Origin: JACRAO01 sp964490895
GTDB taxonomy: Bacteria > Bdellovibrionota > UBA1018
Assembly (NCBI GenBank): GCA_964490895.1
Contig: CAZBEI010000027.1
Location: 1 to 19,414 of the forward strand
DNA length: 19,414 nt
Reading direction: 5' to 3'
Both the position numbers and the translations under genes were made by a program. Below the pieces are notes generated by a model. That model saw only the letters and a program-made list of their open reading frames with translations. It did no database searches and was not told where the DNA came from. Below, in pieces: positions 7,228-14,468 of this stretch (positions within the stretch are counted from its first letter, which is position 1; every line of letters begins with the position of its first letter).

Positions 7228-8433
7228 ATGCCTCACCAGCGGACCAGATATGCTCGAACTTTAGTGCAAAAAGCTCTTTCTTATAGCCCCATTGTTGGGA
7301 TCATAGGTCAAAGGCAAGTTGGAAAAACAACCCTTCTAGAAAAATGTGCCAATACTTATATCACCTTCGACAAAGAGAGTTCTTTGTTGGAGGCAGAGTC
7401 TAATCCAGAGCTATTTATCCAATATCAAACCATCCCTTTTGCAGTGGACGAAGCTCAACTTTGTCCGAGGCTTTTTCCAGCGCTTAAAGAAAAAGTCAGA
7501 ACCAACAAAAAGCCTGGACAATATTTACTTTCAGGATCTGTTCGTTTCACTAGCCGTGAGGCCATACGCGAGTCACTTACAGGAAGAATTATTTCTGTCG
7601 AATTAATACCTTTTACGATCAGTGAAATTTATAACAGAGAGTTGCCCCACACGATCGAAAAACTATTAAAAATAAAAAAACCATTAGAATTAGAAAAATG
7701 GGCAGAATTAGCTCATAAAAACTGCTCTGAAAATACATTTCAATACTATTTAAAAACTGGAGGTTTGCCAGGGATATGCTTTTTTAGAGAAACCTCAATT
7801 CGAACAAATAAATTTGAAAATCATATCAACGCACTTCTGAATCGAGATCTTAGATTGGTTTCAAAAACAAATCTTCCATACGCTTCTTTGCGTGCTCTTT
7901 TAGAGTATTTAGCAAAAAATCAAGGCAATTCATTTGAACTTAAAGAAGCTTCTCGTTTTTCTCAAATTTCTCCTATTTCAATAAAAAAAATACTTTATGC
8001 GTACGAAGCTTTGTTTCTCATTAGGCCTGTTTTAAGTATTCCAGGCGGCGAAAAAAAAATGACCTATTTCTTCGAAGATCAGGGATTCGCTACGTGGATA
8101 GGTAATTCCGGAGCTAATCCCGCCTACGATATCACACGGGGGCTTTATGCGAATCTAAGACAGGAGTATTTTTATAATCCAAAAACAAATGGAAAAATAC
8201 AAACCTATCGAACTAAAAATGGGGTCTATGTGCCACTGGTATTTAGTTCTCAGGATGTAATGCTGGGTGTGATTTCGACGGCTGACTCTTATCCAGCTCC
8301 TAAAACCCTAGCTGGTGCACAAGCTTTTTTGAAAAAATATCCACTTTCTAAAGTGATTATTGCGACACGTGGAAAAGAGGCCATTTTTAAAACACGACAG
8401 ATATTTTTTATTCCTTATCATTTTTTGGTTTAG
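7228..8433 (+). CDS. AAA_14/DUF4143-type P-loop ATPase
   Basis: 401 aa from ATG 7228; a GTG at 7210 would add six residues, and neither start has a clear ribosome-binding site. Near the N-terminus is a Walker A motif GQRQVGKTT, then Walker B FAVDEAQ about 40 residues later, and a sensor-like LLSGS, the order typical of AAA_14 ATPases. The remainder, with LKTGGLPG, LLNRDLRLV and a C-terminal part rich in short strands (around RQEYFYNP, GKIQTYRTK and KVIIATRG), matches the usual DUF4143 companion domain, which has a nuclease-like fold. The biological role of this family is poorly known; members are scattered and often horizontally acquired. Codons are more AT-rich than in the fab operon, and the gene is the only one inside a pair of perfect 27-bp direct repeats, consistent with acquisition. 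Full length for the family. Confidence 0.8.
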   Translation: MPHQRTRYARTLVQKALSYSPIVGIIGQRQVGKTTLLEKCANTYITFDKESSLLEAESNPELFIQYQTIPFAVDEAQLCPRLFPALKEKVRTNKKPGQYLLSGSVRFTSREAIRESLTGRIISVELIPFTISEIYNRELPHTIEKLLKIKKPLELEKWAELAHKNCSENTFQYYLKTGGLPGICFFRETSIRTNKFENHINALLNRDLRLVSKTNLPYASLRALLEYLAKNQGNSFELKEASRFSQISPISIKKILYAYEALFLIRPVLSIPGGEKKMTYFFEDQGFATWIGNSGANPAYDITRGLYANLRQEYFYNPKTNGKIQTYRTKNGVYVPLVFSSQDVMLGVISTADSYPAPKTLAGAQAFLKKYPLSKVIIATRGKEAIFKTRQIFFIPYHFLV

Positions 8434-8449
8434 GGGCCAATCGCAAGTG

Positions 8450-8474
8450 AGAGGCGCATCACGCAGTGCGCTCT
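8450..8474 (+). terminator. Hairpin downstream of the ATPase gene (possible terminator)
   Basis: AGAGGCGCA (8450-8458) pairs with TGCGCTCT (8467-8474) with one bulged G and an 8-nt loop, 16 bp after the ATPase stop codon. It is the only GC-rich stem in an AT-rich stretch. The following sequence is AATATAAATATT rather than a T run, so it is not a textbook intrinsic terminator. Confidence 0.4.
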
Positions 8475-8512
8475 AATATAAATATTATTATAGTCAAGTA
8501 TTAAGATCTCTC

Positions 8513-8539
8513 ACTTTATTTATTGATTAGATCTCTCCT
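8513..8539 (+). repeat. 27-bp direct repeat, right copy
   Basis: Identical to 6860-6886 and in the same orientation. Here the nine bases AGATCTCTC also occur just before it (8504-8512), so the site carries a partial third repetition with a 25-bp period. Confidence 0.85.
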
Positions 8540-8609
8540 AAACTCTTTCAGTCAAACAGGAGCTTGAAAACCTTTATTTTTAGGGCCTTACTAACCCTTT
8601 CCCTGACAA

Positions 8610-8642
8610 AATCTCCTTCTGCCTACAATCTCCTTCTGCCTA
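8610..8642 (+). repeat. 16-bp tandem duplication in the leader of the exported Pro/Thr protein
   Basis: AATCTCCTTCTGCCTA occurs at 8610-8625 and again at 8627-8642, a perfect copy with one base between. It lies 54 bp upstream of the ATG at 8696, probably in the 5' untranslated region. Confidence 0.8.
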
Positions 8643-8695
8643 GAACTAAACTATATTGCCCATTATACCGACAATATCAGAGAGGAAATCAAGCA

Positions 8696-9217
8696 ATGAA
8701 ACGACTCATATTTGTTCTACCAATAACAGTTATTTATTTTTCACTTAGCTTGAATGCGCCATTATTTGCTTGGGCAAAAATTTCACCCAAACCAATAGCA
8801 GCTCCAAAACCCACTACAACACCCAAACCAACACCCACTACAACACCCAAACCAATAGCAGCTCCCACGACTTGCACGGATGCTGAGACTGACACAGTAA
8901 TTGATACAGTTACCATAAAAGGTGGCGCTGTGCTTTCAGAAACTGTGCTTAATATATCAATCAAAAATGGGATTAAGAACAGAAGCATAACAAGGCTTTT
9001 AAATTATTGTGGAACCCTCAATGCACCGTTGTTTCCAATAATTCAAGAAGTGACAATAACAGACTGTAGGCCGCCATTTAAAACTATTGAAAAAAGAACC
9101 ATAATTTTTAGATATAACCTATTAGACCCATGTAACCCAATTCTGATAGAAATCTCAACCTATATAGACATTGATGGAGATGGAACAGTTGATCGAGTTG
9201 AACATTCTGCTCAATAG
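8696..9217 (+). CDS. Small exported protein with Pro/Thr linker and DxDGDG calcium-type loop
   Basis: 173 aa from ATG 8696, chosen because GAGAGGAAA lies upstream; the frame is open further upstream without a good start. Residues 1-27 are a signal peptide ending around FAWA. Residues 29-58 are a low-complexity linker of PKP, TTT and IAAP repeats. A domain of about 115 residues follows with four cysteines (60, 105, 124, 146), likely disulfide-bonded outside the cytoplasm. Near the C-terminus DIDGDGTVD (158-166) matches the loop of EF-hand/thrombospondin-type-3-like calcium sites. The hexapeptide LNAPLF appears both in the signal region and at 108-113. I do not recognise the family. It stands alone, between the ATPase island and the fab operon. 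Confidence 0.75.
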   Translation: MKRLIFVLPITVIYFSLSLNAPLFAWAKISPKPIAAPKPTTTPKPTPTTTPKPIAAPTTCTDAETDTVIDTVTIKGGAVLSETVLNISIKNGIKNRSITRLLNYCGTLNAPLFPIIQEVTITDCRPPFKTIEKRTIIFRYNLLDPCNPILIEISTYIDIDGDGTVDRVEHSAQ

Positions 9218-9571
9218 TTAAAATTAATTGCATCTGCATGAAACAACTACCCGTCTTTTAATCAGGGTGCCAGGAAAAGCTCAAATTTTTTTAAATATTA
9301 ATTCTAAATTCGCTATATTATTCTTTTTTCTCTTTATCAGAAGTACAGTCAGGTATTGTGTGGGAAAACTATATCTAGTCAACTGCTCACTCTCATCTTT
9401 TAATTTACAATAAAGAGGACCTGCATCTTCCGAACTGCGCCCCCCACAGGCAAAAGGAACGAAGATAGTGGGCCTAGACTCAAATACTTGAGCTTGACTG
9501 GACAGAAACTCCCCGTTAATGTGCTTTTCTTTATGAATGACGGGATGAATGACGGGCATGAAATGACAGGC
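9218..9571. other. Intergenic region upstream of the yceD-rpmF-fab operon
   Basis: AT-rich, with no supported gene. It should contain the promoter of the fatty-acid operon, but I could not pick a convincing -35/-10 pair. TACAAT near 9407 is a possible -10. A short inverted repeat CTCAA-N4-TTGAG lies near 9480. Confidence 0.4.
9533..9571 (+). repeat. 12-bp tandem repeat ahead of the yceD start
   Basis: ATGAATGACGGG occurs twice in tandem (9533-9544, 9545-9556) and is followed by the related CATGAAATGACAGG before the ATG at 9572. It creates several in-frame ATG codons (9533, 9545, 9563) that blur where translation of the DUF177 protein begins. Confidence 0.7.
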
Positions 9572-10186
9572 ATGAAAATTTTTTTACGTGAAATCAAAGA
9601 CCAGGAAACAACACTTCAGTTTACTCAGGCAGATCCCTGGGTAAAAGAAGCGGTCTTTCGAATTGACGAAAAGCTGGAGAACGAAACGCCTCAAATGAAC
9701 TCAAAACGATTCATAGAAGTACAGTTCTCCCTAAAGAGGGAAAACGAAGTCTACTGGGTCTCTGGCACGATAGAAACCCAAATTCGATTGGTCTGTAGCA
9801 GGTGTGCAAATTTTTACCTCTTTTCCTGTAGCCCAAACTTTTGCACTTTGTACTGCAAAGACCCCACCCTAACTGAAATTGGATCGCTGGAAAAAAATCA
9901 GCATCAACGTGGGGGAGCTGAGGAGGGGGATAGAGTAGAGTTTGAAAAAGACATGGATATCACTTATATTTCTGCAGATTTTATCGACCTGTCAGAAATT
10001 GTCAGCGAACAACTTTTGCTTCAAGTTCCATTTCAACCCCTCTGCAACGAAAACTGCAAAGGAATATGTATTCAGTGTGGGAAGGATCTCAATTTAAACC
10101 CCTGTGATTGCCCTAGAAAAGTGGACGTCCTCCCTTTTTCTGTGTTAAAAAACCTAGGGCCTATCAAAGTATTAAGCAGAGAATAG
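9572..10186 (+). CDS. yceD: YceD/DUF177 family protein
   Basis: 204 aa from ATG 9572. This start is preferred because the family normally begins with a short MKI-type N-terminus, although in-frame ATGs at 9533, 9545 and 9563 are possible. Typical family marks are RLVCSRC (C75, C78) and the C-terminal cysteine cluster PLCNENCKGICIQCGKDLN with PCDC (C158, C162, C166, C169, C178, C180), which in many members forms a zinc-type site. DUF177 genes sit immediately before rpmF in a wide range of bacteria and are linked to ribosome/23S rRNA biogenesis. Here rpmF starts 8 bp after the stop. It is probably the first gene of the fatty-acid operon. The extra cysteines make this a Cys-rich version compared with E. 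coli YceD. Confidence 0.85.
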   Translation: MKIFLREIKDQETTLQFTQADPWVKEAVFRIDEKLENETPQMNSKRFIEVQFSLKRENEVYWVSGTIETQIRLVCSRCANFYLFSCSPNFCTLYCKDPTLTEIGSLEKNQHQRGGAEEGDRVEFEKDMDITYISADFIDLSEIVSEQLLLQVPFQPLCNENCKGICIQCGKDLNLNPCDCPRKVDVLPFSVLKNLGPIKVLSRE

Positions 10187-10194
10187 GAGAGAGA

Positions 10195-10404
10195 ATGGCC
10201 GTTCCGAAGAAAAAAGTTTCCAGAAGTAGAAGAAACATGCGCCGATTTGCAAGCGGAAATCGACTTGAGAAAGTGGCAATCGTCCTTTGCCCCTCCTGTC
10301 ATGAGCACAAACGACCGCATCGAATATGTACTTGCGGATACTATGACCAGAAACTAGTACGAGCCCCTAAACCCCAAAAAGAAGTAGAACAAACACAAAC
10401 ATAA
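10195..10404 (+). CDS. rpmF: 50S ribosomal protein L32
   Basis: 69 aa beginning MAVPKKKVSRSRRNMRR, the standard L32 start, preceded by GGAGAGAG. Four cysteines (C32, C35, C45, C47) form the zinc-binding version (CPSC ... CTCGYY), so this is a C+ paralogue. The tail is extended by a Pro/Lys/Gln-rich stretch. The order yceD-rpmF-plsX is highly conserved and couples ribosome synthesis to lipid synthesis. Confidence 0.97.
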   Translation: MAVPKKKVSRSRRNMRRFASGNRLEKVAIVLCPSCHEHKRPHRICTCGYYDQKLVRAPKPQKEVEQTQT

Positions 10405-10409
10405 AACCT

Positions 10410-11480
10410 ATGCACAAGCTCATCTTGGATGTGATGGGAGGGGATTACGCCCCACTCGCTAACTTGGAAGGTGCTCTTCTCTCACTGCCTAAAATAAAGG
10501 GTCATCTCTACTTAGTAGGAGACGCCAAAGTCATTCAACACCACCTGCAGAAAAGGCGATTCAAACCTTTGGCACAGGCGCTGGAAAAAAAAGTTTTTAT
10601 TACCCATGCGCAGTCAAACATAGAAATGGGAGACTCAATCAAAGCCATTCGCAGCAAACCGGGAGCTTCGATCAATCTGGGTGTTTTGCAGGCAGCCGCG
10701 GATTGGAAGGCTAAAACTCCTTCTGCTTTTATCAGCGCAGGCCACTCGGGCGCGATGATGGCTTCGAGCCTACTCCACATGGGGAGACTCCCGCACATTG
10801 AACGCCCTGCCATTGCTATAAAGCTGCCCACAGTAAACGCTGATGGCTGTATTTTGATTGATGTTGGCGCAAATGTAGATTGCAAACCCGAACACTTGAG
10901 AGATTTTGCACTCATGGGCACCCTCTTTGCCCAAGTCGAGAGAAAAAACTCGTCCCTCCCAAAAATAGGCCTCCTCTCCAATGGCGAAGAGCGCTCCAAA
11001 GGCAATGAACTCACCCGTAAAGCTTTGGAGCTTTTAGAAAATCTCCCGTTTTTCCAAGGGGCTACTCGCTATGGAGATTTTGTAGGATATGTCGAAGGAA
11101 AAGAAATTTTTAGAGGTAAGGTAGACGTCGTCGTCACCGATGGATTTGTTGGCAACCTCGTTCTAAAATCCCTAGAAGGCCTGGGCATGACGGTGGCCGC
11201 ACTCCTCACTCAAGAAGCTAAGAAAAATCCTCTCGCTTCACTTGGTTTTTTATTTTCGCTCGGAATTTTATCAAACCTCAAAAAAAAACTCGACTATGCA
11301 GAATATGGTGCAGCTCCACTCTTAGGAGTTTCGGGCTATGCTTTTATTTGCCACGGCAGAAGCAAATCTAAAGCTATCATGAATGCCCTCTTGCGAAGTC
11401 AATCAGCCCTCGAAAGCCGGTATATTGAAAAATTAGATTTAGCCTTGCAAAACCTCTCTATGGTAAAGGGACTGCCATGA
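10410..11480 (+). CDS. plsX: Phosphate acyltransferase PlsX
   Basis: 356 aa starting 5 bp after the rpmF stop. The N-terminus LILDVMGGDYAP is the PlsX signature. Further family blocks are SAGHSGAMMA, IDVGANVDCKPEHL, and VTDGFVGNLVLKSLEG near the C-terminus. The enzyme makes acyl-phosphate from acyl-ACP for the PlsY route of phosphatidic acid synthesis and works peripherally at the membrane. No good ribosome-binding site precedes the ATG, so translation may be coupled to rpmF. The end overlaps fabH by 4 bp (ATGA). Length is close to the usual 330-345 aa. Confidence 0.96.
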   Translation: MHKLILDVMGGDYAPLANLEGALLSLPKIKGHLYLVGDAKVIQHHLQKRRFKPLAQALEKKVFITHAQSNIEMGDSIKAIRSKPGASINLGVLQAAADWKAKTPSAFISAGHSGAMMASSLLHMGRLPHIERPAIAIKLPTVNADGCILIDVGANVDCKPEHLRDFALMGTLFAQVERKNSSLPKIGLLSNGEERSKGNELTRKALELLENLPFFQGATRYGDFVGYVEGKEIFRGKVDVVVTDGFVGNLVLKSLEGLGMTVAALLTQEAKKNPLASLGFLFSLGILSNLKKKLDYAEYGAAPLLGVSGYAFICHGRSKSKAIMNALLRSQSALESRYIEKLDLALQNLSMVKGLP

Positions 11481-12484
11481 GCTCACTTCTTTACGCCTCC
11501 CGCATTACGGGAACAGGTTCGGCTTTTCCAGAAAAATGCATGACAAATTTAGATTTTCCAGCGTCTTTGAACACCAGTGCAGACTGGATTCAGGAAAGAA
11601 CAGGAATCTACGAACGCAGGATTTCTAACCTTGAGAACAAAAATGAACACAATTCCTCTTTAGGAGTCTCGGCATCAAAAAAAGCTTTAGAAATGGCAGG
11701 TAAAAAACCCTCAGATATTGACACAATTCTTTACTGTACTTGCTCTCCTGACACGATTTTGCCGTCTTCGGGTTGCTGGCTCCAGACGAAACTAGAGGCC
11801 AACCGTGCTTGGGCCATTGATTTGAATGCTGCGTGTTCAGGATATGTCTACGGTTTAGCCATGGCTGACCAGTTGATCCGCACTGGATTTTCTAAAACGG
11901 TCTTAGTGGTTGGAGCTGAGGTTTTAAGTTCATTTGTGAATTGGCAAGACCGCAGTTCGTGCATTCTTTTTGGAGATGGGGCTGGGGCATCACTGGTAGA
12001 GCAAATCCCTGCAGATTCTCCTCGCAAAATTCTCTCCAGCCACCTTAAAACAGAGGGCGCACTTTGGGAGTTATTTCATATCCCCGCGGGGGGATCAAGC
12101 GAGCCTGTGACCCCTCTACACATCGAAAAAAATCTCAATAAAATGCACATGAAAGGCAAAGAAATTTTTAAAGTTGCAGTCAAAACTTTGAGTGATTTTG
12201 CCATTCAAGCGCTCGAAGCAAATGACCTCAAACCCTCAGAGCTCAATTGGTTTATCCCCCACCAGGCCAATTTGAGGATCATCGAAGCGGTAGCCAAAAG
12301 GATTGGGTTCCCCATGGAAAAAGTGATTGTCAACATTGATCGCTTTGCCAACACTTCGGCAGCTACGATCCCTACCGCTCTTGACGAAGCAGTCCGGAGT
12401 AAAAAAATCCTGCCAGGACAAACCGTTCTAATGGATGTTTTTGGAGCAGGGCTAACCTATGGGAGTTTACTTTTAAGATGGTAG
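11477..12484 (+). CDS. fabH: 3-oxoacyl-ACP synthase III (FabH)
   Basis: 335 aa. The catalytic triad of the KAS III family is visible: Cys120 in LNAACSGYVYGL, His262 in PHQANLRI and Asn292 in FANTSAATIP. FGDGAGA near residue 165 is also characteristic. It condenses acetyl-CoA (or another short acyl-CoA) with malonyl-ACP to start fatty acid synthesis. It overlaps plsX by 4 bp and fabD by 7 bp, so the three are translationally coupled. Length is normal (about 320-335). Confidence 0.96.
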   Translation: MSSLLYASRITGTGSAFPEKCMTNLDFPASLNTSADWIQERTGIYERRISNLENKNEHNSSLGVSASKKALEMAGKKPSDIDTILYCTCSPDTILPSSGCWLQTKLEANRAWAIDLNAACSGYVYGLAMADQLIRTGFSKTVLVVGAEVLSSFVNWQDRSSCILFGDGAGASLVEQIPADSPRKILSSHLKTEGALWELFHIPAGGSSEPVTPLHIEKNLNKMHMKGKEIFKVAVKTLSDFAIQALEANDLKPSELNWFIPHQANLRIIEAVAKRIGFPMEKVIVNIDRFANTSAATIPTALDEAVRSKKILPGQTVLMDVFGAGLTYGSLLLRW

Positions 12485-13440
12485 CTGCACTTTTTCCGGG
12501 CCAAGGATCTCAGCATGTTGGAATGGGCAAAGACTTTTTTGATAACTTCAAGATTGCTCGAGAAATTTTCGAAGAAGCCTCAGATGGCCTCAAACTCAAT
12601 CTAAAAAAAATTTGCTTTGATGGATCCGAATCTGATCTTTCTCTTACAGAAAACACTCAGCCCTGCCTTTTGACTGTGAGTTTTATTTCTTACAAAATAG
12701 CTGAACTTGAACTTGGTTTTAAGCCAGATATTGTGGCAGGCCACTCGCTTGGAGAATACACCGCACTCGTGGCTGCGGGGAGCGTGCCATTGAGGCAAGC
12801 CGTCCAATGGGTTAGAGAACGTGGTGTGGCCATGCAAAAAGCAGTGTCACTGGGCGATGGAGCGATGGCTGCTATTTTAGGTTTAGAAGATGCGGGAGTC
12901 GAAAACCTCTGTGCAAAAGCAGCAGCATTGACAAAATCTACTCTAGTGCCCGCTAACTATAATGCGCCAAACCAACTCGTTATTTCAGGTTCCAAAACCG
13001 CAATCGAAGCTGCTTTAAACCTCCTCAAAGAAAACCCTGAGTTTTCGAAGGGAAAAGCAATCCCACTGGATGTCAGTGCGCCCTTTCATTGTCCGCTCAT
13101 GGAACCTGCTAGACAAAAAATGGCCGAACTTTTCTCGAAACTCGAACCCTCAGAGCAGCCTGGCGCTCTGATCTGTCCTTATGTTCCCAATCAAACCGCA
13201 AGACCGACTCAAGAAAAAGGCGTAATTTTAGATTTACTGATAGAACAAATCACACACCCTGTGCTGTGGAAACAATCCATTCTAAAAATGCATGAGACAG
13301 GCACTCAGACTTTTATCGAATTTGGGCCTGCTCAAGTCCTCCAGGGACTGAGCAAACGGATTGCCAAATGGCTCGGGCAGCCATTAAGCACTTTAGGATG
13401 TAGTGATTCGAAATCTTTGAGGGAACTCAAGTGGAAATAA
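12478..13440 (+). CDS. fabD: Malonyl-CoA:ACP transacylase (FabD)
   Basis: 320 aa beginning MVAALFPGQGSQHVGMG, the diagnostic FabD N-terminus. The nucleophile Ser90 sits in GHSLGEY, Arg115 in WVRERG binds the malonyl carboxylate, and His204 lies in APFHC. It loads malonyl units from CoA onto AcpP. The start overlaps the end of fabH; the end overlaps fabG by 10 bp. Length is typical (about 310). Confidence 0.96.
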   Translation: MVAALFPGQGSQHVGMGKDFFDNFKIAREIFEEASDGLKLNLKKICFDGSESDLSLTENTQPCLLTVSFISYKIAELELGFKPDIVAGHSLGEYTALVAAGSVPLRQAVQWVRERGVAMQKAVSLGDGAMAAILGLEDAGVENLCAKAAALTKSTLVPANYNAPNQLVISGSKTAIEAALNLLKENPEFSKGKAIPLDVSAPFHCPLMEPARQKMAELFSKLEPSEQPGALICPYVPNQTARPTQEKGVILDLLIEQITHPVLWKQSILKMHETGTQTFIEFGPAQVLQGLSKRIAKWLGQPLSTLGCSDSKSLRELKWK

Positions 13441-14177
13441 AAAAAAGAGTAGCACTGGTGACTGGAGCTTCGAGAGGAATCGGAGCATCGATTGCAAAAG
13501 CTTTAGCTCAAGAAGGCTATATTGTTTTCATCAATTACGCCTCCAGCCAAGAAAAAGCCCTTGCTCTTCAAAAGGAAATTCAAACTTTGGGTGGCGACTC
13601 GGAGCTTTGTAGGTTTGATGTTTCGGACTCCGAGCAAGTGGATCGAGAATTTGAGCGTATCTCCAAACATACTGGAGAGCTATCCGTGCTCGTCAATAAT
13701 GCAGGAATAACTTTAGATTCTCTCCTTTTGCGACTCAAAGATGAGGCTTTGGACAAAGTCCTTTCAGTCAATTTGAAGGGCACCATCTACTGCACCCGTG
13801 CGGCTGCCAAACAAATGCTAAAAGCCAAACAAGGAGGGAGCATTATCCAAATTTCCTCAGTCATTGCTGAAAATGGAAACGCCGGACAATCCGCTTATGC
13901 GGCCACTAAGGCAGGAGTCATTGCATTTAGCAAAAGTATTGCAAAAGAGTTAGCGTCGCGTCAGATACGGGTCAATGTCATTACACCAGGATTTATTCAA
14001 ACAGACATGACTCGAGCCTTGACGGATGCACAAAAAGAAGCGATCCTGCGCACAATCCCCTTGGGATCTTTTGGAACCCCAGAAGATGTTGCCTCATTGG
14101 TGGTGTATTTGGCTTCGCCTCGTGCTAGGTACGTGACAGGCCAAGTCATTGGAGTCAATGGCGGGATGTATATGTAA
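13431..14177 (+). CDS. fabG: 3-oxoacyl-ACP reductase (FabG)
   Basis: 248 aa, a short-chain dehydrogenase. The GTG start at 13431 lies within the end of fabD and is preceded by GAGGGA, which supports it. The nucleotide-binding loop is TGASRGIG (11-18), NNAG is at 89-92, and the catalytic Ser143, Tyr156, Lys160 occur as ISS ... SAYAATK. The C-terminus VTGQVIGVNGGMYM is the usual FabG ending. It reduces 3-oxoacyl-ACP with NADPH. Confidence 0.96.
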   Translation: MEIKKRVALVTGASRGIGASIAKALAQEGYIVFINYASSQEKALALQKEIQTLGGDSELCRFDVSDSEQVDREFERISKHTGELSVLVNNAGITLDSLLLRLKDEALDKVLSVNLKGTIYCTRAAAKQMLKAKQGGSIIQISSVIAENGNAGQSAYAATKAGVIAFSKSIAKELASRQIRVNVITPGFIQTDMTRALTDAQKEAILRTIPLGSFGTPEDVASLVVYLASPRARYVTGQVIGVNGGMYM

Positions 14178-14222
14178 ATTTTTGATGGGAGCTTATATTT
14201 TGAAACCCAAAAGGAGAAAACC

Positions 14223-14465
14223 ATGTCTGCTTCTGTAGAAGAAAGAGTCCGAAATATTATTTGTGATCAACTTGCTGTCGAACCCGAAAAAGTCATTTTA
14301 GGAGCTTCTTTTATTGATGATCTGGGCGCTGACAGTTTAGACATCGTAGAACTCGTCATGACCATGGAAGAAGAATTCGACCTAGATATCCCCGACGATG
14401 ACGCTGAAAAAATGAAAACCGTGGGAGATGTCATTAAGTACATCGCCACCAAAACAACTCATTAA
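14223..14465 (+). CDS. acpP: Acyl carrier protein
   Basis: 80 aa, acidic, with the phosphopantetheine attachment Ser38 in LGADSLDIVELVM. It is preceded by a strong AAAGGAG ribosome-binding site 7 nt before the ATG, fitting the high expression expected of AcpP. It lies 45 bp after fabG and 3 bp before fabF. It carries growing acyl chains for all the enzymes of this operon. Confidence 0.97.
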   Translation: MSASVEERVRNIICDQLAVEPEKVILGASFIDDLGADSLDIVELVMTMEEEFDLDIPDDDAEKMKTVGDVIKYIATKTTH

Positions 14466-14468
14466 AAA

